Of a stretch of 55,667 bases of DNA, positions 31,954 to 39,973 are shown in pieces. Position 1 is the stretch's first letter. Each line of letters opens with the position of its first letter. Origin of the DNA: Butyricicoccus porcorum (lineage in GTDB: Bacteria; Bacillota; Clostridia; Oscillospirales; Butyricicoccaceae); contig NZ_NHOC01000011.1 of NCBI RefSeq assembly GCF_002157465.1, positions 1-55,667 of the forward strand. The letters are read 5' to 3'. The translations under genes and the position numbers were made by a program. The notes under the pieces were generated by a model. It did not search any database. It was not told where the DNA came from and saw nothing but the letters and a program-made list of their open reading frames with translations.

Positions 31954-32886
31954 ATGAGTATGAATATTTGTGGAGCACCGAGCTGCTGGGGTGTTGATGA
32001 TCCAAAGAATCCGTATCTGCCGCCTTGGCAGAGAGTCCTTTCCGAGGCGAGCCAGGCAGGCTACCGTGCCATTGAGCTTGGCCCGTGGGGATATATCCCG
32101 AACGACGTCGATACCGTTGCGGCAGAACTGGAGAAGAACGGTCTTGCCATTGTCGTTGGCACGATTTTCCATGATCTTGTCGATCCTGCCAACCAGCCGA
32201 GCGTCCTTCAGGCAGTCGATGATATCTGCAAGCTGATTACCGATCCGAAGATGCCGAAGCTGCCGGTACATGAGGGACAGAAGTGGCCGACCCCGTACCT
32301 GACTGTCATGGACTGGGGCCATGATGAGCGCGACTTCGCGGCAGGTCATTTCGACCGTGCACCGCGCATGAACGACGAAGAATGGGCAGCATTCGTCGGG
32401 AATGTCCGCGCTGTCTGCGACCGCGCAAACAGCTGGGGCGTCCGCCCGGTTATCCATCCGCATGCCGGTACGTATATTGAATTCGCTGACGACATCGAGC
32501 GGATTACCCGCGATATCCCGTATGAGGTTGCAGGCCTCTGCCTCGACACCGGTCATCTGTATTACTCCGGCATGGATCCCGTCGAGTACCTGAAAAAGTA
32601 TCAGGACAAGCTGGATTATGTCCATTTCAAGGATGTCAATGAGAAGGTTTACCGTGAGGTTCTCGGTGAGCACATCCGTTTCTTTGATGGCTGCGGCAAG
32701 GGCGCAATGTGCCCGATCGGCACCGGCGCGCTCGATTATCCGGCAATCAAGAGGACACTGGAGGAAATCGGTTACAGCGGTTACATTACCATCGAACAGG
32801 AGCGTGACCCGCGCAACTCCGATACGTCCCTGCGTGATGTCAAGCGCAGCGTGGATTATCTCAAGTCGGTCGGCTACGCAATCTGA
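31954..32886 (+). CDS. TIM-barrel sugar phosphate isomerase/epimerase (IolE-like, module 2)
   Basis: A 310-residue AP-endonuclease-2-fold enzyme. It begins NICGAPSCWGVDDPKNPYLPPW, a start seen in myo-inosose-2 dehydratase (IolE) and relatives, then YRAIELGPWGYIP. Metal-site stretches: VIHPHAGTYIEF (His, Glu), LCLDTGHLYYSG (Asp, His), YVHFKDVN (His, Asp) and ITIEQERD (Glu). It is the first gene of an operon with a Gfo/Idh oxidoreductase, and that pairing plus the IolE-like start suggests inositol or related cyclitol/sugar conversion; specificity is inference. Confidence 0.9.
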   Translation: MSMNICGAPSCWGVDDPKNPYLPPWQRVLSEASQAGYRAIELGPWGYIPNDVDTVAAELEKNGLAIVVGTIFHDLVDPANQPSVLQAVDDICKLITDPKMPKLPVHEGQKWPTPYLTVMDWGHDERDFAAGHFDRAPRMNDEEWAAFVGNVRAVCDRANSWGVRPVIHPHAGTYIEFADDIERITRDIPYEVAGLCLDTGHLYYSGMDPVEYLKKYQDKLDYVHFKDVNEKVYREVLGEHIRFFDGCGKGAMCPIGTGALDYPAIKRTLEEIGYSGYITIEQERDPRNSDTSLRDVKRSVDYLKSVGYAI

Positions 32887-32979
32887 ATAACGTACACAAT
32901 CTGAGCAAACACAATGTGAAGCATGTAATCTGACATAAGCGAGTCCGTTTGGGATTCTGAGTTTGAGGAGGAAATGACT

Positions 32980-34161
32980 ATGATTAACGGTTCCAAGGTA
33001 CTGGATCATCCGATTCGCTGGGCAATGGTCGGCGGCGGCAAGGGCAGCCAGATCGGCTACATTCATCGTTCCGCAGCGCTGCGCGACAACAATTTCCAGC
33101 TGGTTGCAGGTGCATTTGACATCAATCCGGAACGCGGCATGGCGTTTGCCGCAGAGCTGGGTGTCGCACCGGACCGCTGCTATCCGGACTATAAGACCAT
33201 GTTTGAGGAAGAGGCAAAGCGTGAGGACGGCATTGAGGCTGTTTCCATCGCTACCCCGAACGGCATGCATTACACCGTCTGCAAGGCTGCCCTGGAAGCA
33301 GGTTTGCACGTTGTCTGCGAGAAGCCGCTGTGCTTCACCTCTGAGGAGGCAGAAGAGCTGGTTGCCCTCGCAAAGGAAAAGAACCGCGTTGTCGGTGTCA
33401 CCTATGGCTACTCCGGCCACCAGATGATTCAGCAGGCACGCCAGATGATTCAGCACGGCGACCTCGGCGATATTCGTGTCATCAACATGAGCTTTGCATT
33501 CGGCGGCTACAACTACAAAATTGAGGAGACCAACCCGGCAGCCAAGTGGCGTTTTGATCCGACCAAGGCAGGTCCGTCCTTTGCACTGGGCGATGTCGGC
33601 ACCCATCCGCTGTTCATCATCGAGGCGATGATCCCGGATATGAAGATCGACAACCTGATGTGCACCAAGGATTCGTTCGTCGAAGGCCGTGAGCTGGAGG
33701 ACAATGCATTCGTCATCATGAGACTGAAGGGCAGCAAGTCTGTCCAGGAGGGCGCAAAGGTATACTGCTGGGCAAGCTCCATCAACTGCGGCGCACGCCA
33801 TGGCCATAAGATCCGTGTCGTCGGCTCCAAGGCATCCATTGAGTGGGATGATGAGCGTCCGAATCAGATGACCTATGAAATCGAAGGCGAGCCGGTACGC
33901 ACGCTGGAGCGCGGTGCAGGCTATCTGTATCCGGAAGCACGTGTCGAGGATCGCATCGGCGGCGGTCATGCGGAAGGCTTGTTCGAGGCATGGGCAAATC
34001 TGTACCGCAGATTTGCTGTCGCAATGGACGCGGCGAATAACGGCGAAGAATACGGCGACTTCTGGTATCCGAACGTCGAGTCGGGTGCACAGGGCGTGAA
34101 GTGGATTGAAAAGTGCGTTGAATCGGCAAACAATGGCGCATGCTGGGTAGATTACGAGTAA
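32980..34161 (+). CDS. Gfo/Idh/MocA-family oxidoreductase (module 2)
   Basis: A 393-residue NAD(P)-dependent dehydrogenase. The Rossmann motif is WAMVGGGKGSQIG; HVVCEKPLCF holds the family Lys; WRFDPTKAGPSFALGDVGTHPLF holds the active-site Asp/His. The ATG at 32980 has gaggagg 8 nt upstream, whereas the ATG at 32974 is too close to it. It shares EEEAKREDGIEAVSIATPN and the ending VKWIEKCVESANNGACWVDYE with the module 1 enzyme at 10953-12131, so the two are recent paralogues. It follows the IolE-like gene by 93 bp and is followed by transporter debris. Confidence 0.93.
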   Translation: MINGSKVLDHPIRWAMVGGGKGSQIGYIHRSAALRDNNFQLVAGAFDINPERGMAFAAELGVAPDRCYPDYKTMFEEEAKREDGIEAVSIATPNGMHYTVCKAALEAGLHVVCEKPLCFTSEEAEELVALAKEKNRVVGVTYGYSGHQMIQQARQMIQHGDLGDIRVINMSFAFGGYNYKIEETNPAAKWRFDPTKAGPSFALGDVGTHPLFIIEAMIPDMKIDNLMCTKDSFVEGRELEDNAFVIMRLKGSKSVQEGAKVYCWASSINCGARHGHKIRVVGSKASIEWDDERPNQMTYEIEGEPVRTLERGAGYLYPEARVEDRIGGGHAEGLFEAWANLYRRFAVAMDAANNGEEYGDFWYPNVESGAQGVKWIEKCVESANNGACWVDYE

Positions 34162-34177
34162 TCCAGCTTTCTCCCGG

Positions 34178-34594
34178 GTGAATCACTCCCTTGGCGGCAA
34201 GAACCTCGCAGAGGGTCAGAAGGGCGCCATCTGGGCGGACTTCTTCTCCATGCCGCTGCTGACCGCTGTCCTGTTCGGTCTGCTGAGCAAGAAGGCACCG
34301 GCCATCGCGCCGAAGATCATTGTTCCGGTACATATGGTACTGTATGGACTGACCAAGGTCATCCCGTTTTTCAGCCAGTTCCATTATCTGTATGTCGTTT
34401 TTGCATTGTTTGTCCTCGAATGCATCATTTATTTCGTCTGCATCAAGGCTGCACCGCGCAAGACCGACTGGGAGATGCCGGACGCAAAGGTTCTGGATAT
34501 GACACCCTGGAAGACGGGCAAATATTGGGCCATTGCAGGCATTGCAGTTGTTGTCCTGATGTACATTATCTTCTCGCCGCTGGTACTGGCATAA
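34178..34594 (+). pseudogene. C-terminal remnant of a sodium:solute symporter (SSS family)
   Basis: The frame from 34178 reads 138 residues with three membrane helices (IIVPVHMVLYGLTKVIPFF; YLYVVFALFVLECIIYFV; YWAIAGIAVVVLMYIIFS) and ends VLDMTPWKTGKYWAIAG...FSPLVLA. The W-K-x-x-x-x-x-x-I ending and final FSPLxLA are typical of the last part of SSS transporters of about 530 residues. No start with a ribosome site and no N-terminal helices are present; it begins 16 bp after the oxidoreductase stop. Around 400 codons have been lost by deletion. The intact gene would have been the uptake system of this catabolic operon. Confidence 0.75.
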
Positions 34595-34640
34595 TCCCCC
34601 TGAAAGCGAGCCACTCTCTCTTTATACTCCAAGACGAAGC

Positions 34641-34675
34641 AAGACCCGCCAGAACTCCAACCGGCGGGTCTTATT
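34641..34675. terminator. Terminator between module 2 and the alarmone synthetase gene
   Basis: AAGACCCGCC pairs with GGCGGGTCTT over a 12-nt loop. It can act in both directions. Confidence 0.85.
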
Positions 34676-34691
34676 GTATGCTGCTGTTGGT

Positions 34692-35372
34692 TCAGATGCC
34701 TTCGATCTGGTTGCGGATGGCCTCCATCTGGCTGTCAAGCGTGGCACTCATTTCGGCACAGGCTTTGAGCTTTTGGGAGATCTGGTCGTAATGCTCCACA
34801 TTGCGGATATCTTTTTTATACCGCAGCTTGTGCTCCAGGCTCGCCCAGAAATCCATGGCAATGGTGCGCAGCTGCACCTCCACCTTCATCATGCGCTTTT
34901 CATTTTGCAGGAAAATAGGGATTTCAATGATGAGATGCAGGCTGCGGTAGCCGTTTGGTTTGGGATTCTGGATGTAATCCTTGCGCTCGATCAGCGTGAC
35001 ATCATCCTGCCGCAGCAGGCTGTCTGCGAGACGGTAGATGTCCTCGGGGAACGAGCAGATGACACGAACCCCTGCAATATCAAACAGGTTGTTTTCGATG
35101 GCTTCCAGTGTAAATGGAAGGCCGCGCCGCTGGATTTTTGCGGCAATGCTTTCCGGACGTTTGAGGCGGGTTTTGATGGTTTCAATCGGGTTGTTTTCAC
35201 TGTTCAGGGACAGCTGGACATCGAGCACGCGGAATTTTGTCTCCACCTCCATGATCGCACAGCGGTAATAGGTCATCAGACGCTGAAAGGATTCCGCCAT
35301 GGATGCGAAACCCACGAGGTCGGTTTTCTGCGGGATCAGCTTTGTAAACTGTTCTACGTTGTTTTCTATCAT
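34692..35372 (-). CDS. Small alarmone synthetase, RelA/SpoT-domain GTP pyrophosphokinase
   Basis: A 226-residue single-domain (p)ppGpp synthetase that moves pyrophosphate from ATP to GDP or GTP. Hallmarks: RPESIAAKIQRRG, then NNLFDIAGVRVICSFPEDIY (metal Asp), DYIQNPKPNGYRSLHLII (G-loop with the Tyr that stacks the guanine) and VEVQLRTIAMDFWASLEHKLRYK (catalytic Glu). There is no hydrolase, TGS or ACT domain, matching the RelQ/RelP class. The start at 35372 was preferred over an in-frame TTG at 35411 for length and the gagag site. RelP and RelQ cannot be told apart with certainty here. Confidence 0.93.
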   Translation of the reverse strand: MIENNVEQFTKLIPQKTDLVGFASMAESFQRLMTYYRCAIMEVETKFRVLDVQLSLNSENNPIETIKTRLKRPESIAAKIQRRGLPFTLEAIENNLFDIAGVRVICSFPEDIYRLADSLLRQDDVTLIERKDYIQNPKPNGYRSLHLIIEIPIFLQNEKRMMKVEVQLRTIAMDFWASLEHKLRYKKDIRNVEHYDQISQKLKACAEMSATLDSQMEAIRNQIEGI

Positions 35373-35511
35373 ATCTCTCAATTCTTTCTCTGTAATTGGG
35401 AAAAACTGCAAAAACTGAGGATTTTACGGTGTTTCCCCGTTGTTTTTATTATACCGTGACACGAAAGGACTGTCAACGAACCTGCTGTGACGAAAGTGTG
35501 ACCGGAATGTA

Positions 35512-35543
35512 AAAGAAATGCGCCGCCGGTTTACCGGCGGCGC
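35512..35543 (-). terminator. Terminator of mntP
   Basis: On the minus strand GCGCCGCCGG pairs with CCGGCGGCGC (4-nt loop), followed by ATTTCTTTT. Confidence 0.9.
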
Positions 35544-35566
35544 AGTGCATTTTTTTCAGTGAGGGA

Positions 35567-36127
35567 TTACGGCAGAAATCCAAGATGCTCGAGCAGGATC
35601 TTACATCCCATCAGGATGAGCACAATACCGCCGCACAGCTCGGCGCGTGATTTATAGCGGACGCCGAAGGCATTGCCAATTTTGAGGCCGATTGCGGACA
35701 GGACAAAGGTTGTGCAGCCGATGAACAGCACGGCGGGCAGGATGTTGACCTGGAGGAAGGCGAACGTGACGCCGACGGCCAGTGCATCGATGCTCGTTGC
35801 AATTGCAAGCGGCAGCATGGTTGGGAAGGTGAACGAGTCGTTCAGCTCTTCCGCATCGCCGCGCGATTCACGGATCATGTTTACACCGATCAGCAACAGC
35901 AGGATAAAGGCAATCCAGTGATCGATGCTGACGATATAGCGCTGGAACTGCACGCCGAGCACAAAGCCGATGAGCGGCATCAGCGCCTGAAAGCCGCCAA
36001 AGTATGCGCCGACAATACAAGCATGCCTGGGTTTGATCTGCCGCACGGACAGCCCCTTACAGACAGAAACGGCAAAAGCGTCCATGGAAAGGCCGACCGC
36101 CAGAATAAACAGTTCAAATAAATTCAT
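35567..36127 (-). CDS. mntP: Manganese efflux pump MntP
   Basis: A 186-residue inner-membrane Mn(II) exporter with six hydrophobic segments in two related halves. The conserved acidic helices are [18 protein letters not shown] near the N-terminus and [16 protein letters not shown] at about 110-126; both carry the Asp residues known to be essential in MntP. The length is normal. The upstream yybP-ykoY riboswitch senses Mn(II), consistent with induction by excess manganese. Confidence 0.96.
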   Translation of the reverse strand: MNLFELFILAVGLSMDAFAVSVCKGLSVRQIKPRHACIVGAYFGGFQALMPLIGFVLGVQFQRYIVSIDHWIAFILLLLIGVNMIRESRGDAEELNDSFTFPTMLPLAIATSIDALAVGVTFAFLQVNILPAVLFIGCTTFVLSAIGLKIGNAFGVRYKSRAELCGGIVLILMGCKILLEHLGFLP

Positions 36128-36183
36128 GTCATTTGCTCCTTGTTTTCCGAAAATTGTGGAATTTTGCCGGAGATCGGGACATA

Positions 36184-36303
36184 CAAAAAGACGAACCCTA
36201 TCTGCGGCAAGTACTACAGATAAGTCTCGTCATTTCAAACAAAGCCAGGAACCGGTGTTCCAGTATGTTGACTCAGTTACGCCGTGCGCTGACTACTCCC
36301 TTA
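36184..36303 (-). promoter_or_regulatory. yybP-ykoY manganese riboswitch of mntP
   Basis: On the minus strand the leader starts GGGAGTAGTC, passes GAGTCAACATACTGG and AAATGACGAGAC, the conserved parts of the yybP-ykoY fold. A terminator (GACGAGACTTATCTG with CAGATAGGGTTCGTC, then TTTTTG) overlaps the 3' side at 36184-36228. Mn(II) binding should prevent termination. Confidence 0.88.
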
Positions 36304-36313
36304 TATCTTGTTT

Positions 36314-36342
36314 ACCATATCATGAAGCACTCCGGCTGTCAA
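36314..36342 (-). promoter_or_regulatory. Promoter of the mntP leader
   Basis: Minus strand TTGACA (36342-36337), 17 bp, TATGGT (36319-36314). The start should be near 36307, just before the riboswitch. Confidence 0.8.
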
Positions 36343-36581
36343 GAAAAAATTGGTCGGCTGCTGTCGTGCGGGACGGGAAACAGGCTGAAAATCGGATATG
36401 GAGAGAGATTGGCGGCACTGTCCAACCCCAAAAAGGGGCGCAGAGCAGAAAATGAATATGCGAACGGAAAAAAGCATTGGAAAAAGTTAATTCTGTCAGC
36501 TCGTAGGCACATTTTTAACATAAAATGGCACCCTGAGCGCAAAAAAATAGCGCATTTTTTGTAAAAGTATAGACGGATTTA
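36343..36581. other. AT-rich intergenic region without a gene
   Basis: Both strands have open frames but no ribosome sites or protein-like composition. Only the promoters at its two ends are recognisable. Confidence 0.4.
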
Positions 36582-36809
36582 TTGATATTTTATTAAAAAA
36601 ATGCTATACTTATGATAGTATATAAGGTAATAGGACACCTAGGGAAAACAGGGAACGGCTTGCGGCGGAAACCGCGGCCTGCACGCAATGGGAAGGATCA
36701 GCTCGAATTCTTCTCTGAATGCTTTACAGCTTGCATCGGACGGGGGTGGAGGTCTGTCCGGGGTGTATAGTCTGGCTGTAGGCATGTTCGTGAATGGTGG
36801 AGATGCAAA
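36582..36809 (+). promoter_or_regulatory. Promoter and 190-nt leader of the SorC-type regulator
   Basis: TTGATA at 36582-36587, 17 bp, TATACT at 36605-36610. The leader contains GCGGCGGAAACCGC and other short G/C stems (36660-36700), and GGACGGGGGTGGAGGTCTGTCC near 36737. I do not recognise a known riboswitch in it. Confidence 0.6.
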
Positions 36810-37742
36810 ATGAACTACAGGAAAAACAAAATAGAGCGGCTTTCCAGGGTCGCTCATATGTATTATGAGGAGGATCGGACACAAGGCGAAATCGCCGATC
36901 TGTTGCATGTGTCCCGTCCGCTCGTCAGCCGCATGCTCCGGGAGGCCAGAGATCTGGGCATTGTGGAGATACGTGTGCATCAGCCTGTATGTGATGTGGA
37001 TGCGCTGCTGGGACGTCTGTGCCAGCGCTATGGCCTTCAGGGAGGCGTATTGATCCCGGAAGCGGAAAACAACAGCATGAGTGATTTCAACTTGGCACAG
37101 AAGCTGCTGGAGTATATTGAAGCGGAGCAGCCGAAGGCACTGGGCATTGGCTGGGGCACCATCATCGGCGCGCTGACTTCGTTGCTGGAGCGCGTTCCGC
37201 CCCGGCAGAGCTCGGTTCAGACGGTGTGTCCACTGGTCGGAAACAGCAGCGTCTCATCGCGCCGGTTTCACACAGATGAAAACGTCCGCATCATTGCAGA
37301 GGGACTGTGTGCACAGCCGAAATTCCTGTACACTCCGGCCTTCCCGGCTGACATGAATGAGCGGAATCTGCTGTCTGAAACCAGCCATTACCGCGCAATC
37401 TCTGAACAGTGGGATCAGTTGGATATGGCAGTTGTCGGCATCCATGAGACAACTGCAGCGGTCGATGTGGATTGTCCGCTGGTGCAGGACAACCGCACGG
37501 TTGGTCATATGGTAGCGTATTCGTATGACATCAATGGCCGGTTTATCCGTCCGGAATCGGATTATCTGGTACATATCCCGCTGGAGAAGCTGGCGAAGTG
37601 CCGGCAGGTCATCGGCCTGTGTGCGGCAGACGTCAGCCCGCGAGCACTCGCAGGCGCACTGCGAACCGGATTGCTGACCCATGTTTTTGCACGGGAAACG
37701 CTGGTCGATGCCGTCATGACGGATAAGTGGAATTATGCATAA
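36810..37742 (+). CDS. SorC/DeoR-type sugar-binding transcriptional regulator
   Basis: A 310-residue regulator. Residues 8-60 are an HTH of SorC type (VAHMYYEEDRTQGEIADLLH, VSRPLVSRMLREARDLGIV). The rest is the SorC/CggR sugar-binding domain with LGIGWGTIIGALTSLLE, VCPLVGN, YTPAFPADMNERNLL and LDMAVVGIHE, the phosphosugar-site segments. The family binds phosphorylated sugars and represses or activates transport/catabolic genes. No target operon is adjacent: the neighbour upstream is mntP and downstream the Fe-S operon, so the target may be elsewhere. An ATG at 36810 with tggagatg upstream gives the normal family length. Confidence 0.92.
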   Translation: MNYRKNKIERLSRVAHMYYEEDRTQGEIADLLHVSRPLVSRMLREARDLGIVEIRVHQPVCDVDALLGRLCQRYGLQGGVLIPEAENNSMSDFNLAQKLLEYIEAEQPKALGIGWGTIIGALTSLLERVPPRQSSVQTVCPLVGNSSVSSRRFHTDENVRIIAEGLCAQPKFLYTPAFPADMNERNLLSETSHYRAISEQWDQLDMAVVGIHETTAAVDVDCPLVQDNRTVGHMVAYSYDINGRFIRPESDYLVHIPLEKLAKCRQVIGLCAADVSPRALAGALRTGLLTHVFARETLVDAVMTDKWNYA

Positions 37743-37771
37743 CAGCTTACAAAAATTTTGAATAACGGGAA

Positions 37772-37799
37772 AAGAAGCGGGCAATCCGCTTCTTTTTTT
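37772..37799 (+). terminator. Terminator of the SorC-type gene
   Basis: AAGAAGCGG pairs with CCGCTTCTT (5-nt loop), followed by TTTTT. Confidence 0.92.
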
Positions 37800-37939
37800 G
37801 TATCCAAAGGGATCAAATGGTTAAATTGTGGTTTTAATACGTTGCTGTTTTGGTTAATTTAGTGACGGAAAACCGTCAAAAATCGTAAAAAAGTCGGCTC
37901 AACCTGTTCCAAAAGTACATGATGACAGATGCGCGCAGG

Positions 37940-38155
37940 TTGACAAAATTTTTGCGGCATGGTAAGATATTGCCAAAGCGAAACGTGACTTTTTGTTGCA
38001 TCTGCAAATACGGTTTCTCCGTTTTGTGCTGATGACTTTGGCAGGGCATATGCGGGTTATCAGCTTTTTTTGCGACGAAAGCTCCATTTTCAGCATGAAG
38101 CCTTTCCTTCCAGTGTGTGGAAGGGGAGAATCTGTTTCAGGAAAGGAAAAAAACT
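37940..38155 (+). promoter_or_regulatory. Promoter and attenuator-like leader of the Fe-S scaffold/GGGtGRT operon
   Basis: Promoter TTGACA (37940-37945), 17 bp, TAAGAT (37963-37968). The roughly 180-nt leader contains an intrinsic terminator: GCTGATGAC (38028-38036) with GTTATCAGC (38056-38064) and TTTTTTT. TCAGC at 38091 could pair with GCTGA of the terminator as an alternative fold. A second hairpin (CCTTCC/GGAAGG, 38106-38123) lies before the ribosome site ggaaagga. This is the layout of a regulated leader; no known class recognised. Confidence 0.6.
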
Positions 38156-38848
38156 ATGCTTTATTCCGTAGAAGTGGAAAACATGTGTCCGGTAGCTAAG
38201 GGCGCATACCATGGCCCGGCTCCGATCCCGCAGGAGGGAAAATGGACTCAGGCAATGGAAATCAAGGATATCAGCGGCCTGACCCATGGCGTCGGCTGGT
38301 GTGCACCGGAACAGGGCGCATGTAAGCTGACCCTGAATGTCAAGAACGGCATCATCGAGGAGGCACTCGTTGAGACCATCGGCTGCTCTGGTATGACCCA
38401 TTCCGCAGCAATGGCTTCGGAGATCCTGCCGGGTAAGACGCTGCTGGAAGCACTGAACACTGACCTCGTATGTGACGCAATCAACGTTGCAATGCGTGAG
38501 CTGTTCCTCCAGATCGTTTACGGCCGCACCCAGACCGCATTCTCCGAGAACGGCCTGCCGATCGGCGCTGGCCTGGAAGATCTCGGCAAGGGCCTGAGAA
38601 GCCAGGTTGGTACCATGTACGGCACCAAGGCAAAGGGCACCCGTTATCTGGAAATGGCAGAGGGCTATGTCACCCGCCTTGCACTGGATAAGGACAATCT
38701 CGTAATCGGCTATGAGTTCGTCCATCTTGGAAAGATGATGGAAGCAATCCGCAAGGGTACTGAGCCGGCAGAAGCAATGAAGAAGAACACCAGCACCTAT
38801 GGCCGCTTCGCTGAGGGTGTCAAGTTCATCGATCCGCGTGCAGAGTAA
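38156..38848 (+). CDS. Iron-sulfur cluster assembly scaffold-like protein (NifU/IscU-like), partner of GGGtGRT
   Basis: A 230-residue protein usually annotated as Fe-S assembly scaffold in Clostridia and always found next to a GGGtGRT gene in the examples I recall. Cysteines that could hold a cluster are in VENMCPVAKG, GWCAPEQGACKLTL and ETIGCSGMTHSAAMASE; the last segment resembles the NifU N-domain core. The C-terminal third is alpha-helical. The ATG at 38156 has ggaaagga upstream. It overlaps no other gene and lies 16 bp before the GGGtGRT gene, so they are co-transcribed. Biochemical role unproven. Confidence 0.8.
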   Translation: MLYSVEVENMCPVAKGAYHGPAPIPQEGKWTQAMEIKDISGLTHGVGWCAPEQGACKLTLNVKNGIIEEALVETIGCSGMTHSAAMASEILPGKTLLEALNTDLVCDAINVAMRELFLQIVYGRTQTAFSENGLPIGAGLEDLGKGLRSQVGTMYGTKAKGTRYLEMAEGYVTRLALDKDNLVIGYEFVHLGKMMEAIRKGTEPAEAMKKNTSTYGRFAEGVKFIDPRAE

Positions 38849-38864
38849 GGGAGGACAGTAGATC

Positions 38865-39866
38865 ATGGCTTTATTTGAAAGTTACGAAAGAAGAATTGAT
38901 AAAATCAATGGCGTCCTCGCTGAGTACGGCATCTCCAGCGTAGAAGAGTGTGCCGAAATCTGCAAGGAAAAGGGCATTGATCCGGCAGCTACCGTTCGCT
39001 CTGTACAGCCGATCGCATTTGAGAACGCTTGCTGGGCATACACCGTAGGCGCTGCAATCGCAATCAAGAAGGGCGTTAAGACTGCTGCGGAAGCTGCGGA
39101 AGCGCTGGGCATCGGCCTTCAGGCATTCTGCATCCCGGGTTCCGTTGCAGACGACCGCAAGGTTGGTCTTGGCCACGGCAATCTGGCTGCTATGCTGCTG
39201 CGTGAGGAGACCAAGTGCTTTGCATTCCTCGCAGGCCATGAGTCCTTCGCTGCTGCAGAAGGCGCAATCGGTCTGGCACGTTCCGCAAACAAGGCTCGCA
39301 AGGAGCCGCTGCGTGTTATCCTGAACGGCCTGGGCAAGGATGCGGCTCAGATCATCTCCCGCATCAACGGCTTTACTTACGTACAGACCAAGTTCGATTA
39401 CTACACCGGCGAGCTGGCAATTGTTCGCGAGATCGCATACTCTGACGGCGAGCGCTCCAAGGTTCGCTGTTTCGGCGCTGACGATGTCCGTGAAGGCGTT
39501 GCTATCATGCATCATGAGGGTGTTGACGTTTCCATCACTGGTAACTCCACCAACCCGACCCGCTTCCAGCATCCGGTTGCAGGCACATACAAGAAGGAAT
39601 GCATTGAGCAGGGCAAGAAGTACTTCTCTGTTGCTTCCGGCGGCGGCACGGGCCGTACCCTGCATCCGGACAACATGGCAGCTGGCCCGGCTTCTTACGG
39701 CATGACCGATACCATGGGCCGCATGCACTCCGATGCACAGTTCGCAGGTTCGTCCTCCGTTCCGGCACACGTCGAAATGATGGGCTTCCTGGGCATGGGC
39801 AACAACCCGATGGTTGGCGCTTCCGTTGCTGTTGCAGTTGACGTAGCTGCTGCTATGAACAAGTAA
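38865..39866 (+). CDS. GGGtGRT protein
   Basis: A 333-residue protein named for its motif, here SVASGGGTGRTLHPDNM at about residues 245-261. Other conserved parts are IDKINGVLAEYGI at the start, CWAYTVGAAIAIKKG, LGHGNLAAMLLREETKCFAFLAGHESFAAAEG-type middle, and the C-terminal GFLGMGNNPMVGASVAVAVD. The function is not known; the persistent link with the Fe-S scaffold-like gene suggests metal-cofactor work. gggagg precedes the ATG. The last 57 bp plus one base are duplicated at 50994-51051, showing that an integrative element used the 3' end of this gene as attachment site while keeping its reading frame whole. Confidence 0.9.
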   Translation: MALFESYERRIDKINGVLAEYGISSVEECAEICKEKGIDPAATVRSVQPIAFENACWAYTVGAAIAIKKGVKTAAEAAEALGIGLQAFCIPGSVADDRKVGLGHGNLAAMLLREETKCFAFLAGHESFAAAEGAIGLARSANKARKEPLRVILNGLGKDAAQIISRINGFTYVQTKFDYYTGELAIVREIAYSDGERSKVRCFGADDVREGVAIMHHEGVDVSITGNSTNPTRFQHPVAGTYKKECIEQGKKYFSVASGGGTGRTLHPDNMAAGPASYGMTDTMGRMHSDAQFAGSSSVPAHVEMMGFLGMGNNPMVGASVAVAVDVAAAMNK

Positions 39867-39867
39867 T
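39810..39867. repeat. Left attachment site in the 3' end of the GGGtGRT gene
   Basis: 58 bp, from the Met codon region of NPMVGASV through the TAA stop plus one T, identical to 50994-51051. Another 15 bp upstream match imperfectly (1-nt indel). Codes for MVGASVAVAVDVAAAMNK. Confidence 0.95.
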
Positions 39868-39919
39868 CCGCTTTCTTTTGAAACTTTTTCGGTAGCTTCA
39901 TTTCTGGCATAAATAATTT

Positions 39920-39973
39920 GACCGCACCGTGACCGCAAAATTTTTATCTGCGGTCAATGGGTGCGGTCTTTTT
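39920..39973. terminator. Terminator supplied by the element after the GGGtGRT gene
   Basis: GACCGCACC with GGTGCGGTC and inner TGACCGCA with TGCGGTCA form a stem of 17 pairs, followed by TTTTT. It lies 54 bp after the GGGtGRT stop and overlaps the integrase stop, so it separates two convergent genes. Confidence 0.88.

Noticed and set aside
31768-33969. Open frame of 733 codons on the minus strand
   Set aside because: It is antisense to the IolE-like and Gfo/Idh genes, lacks a ribosome site and has no protein-like motifs; it is a by-product of codon bias in those genes.
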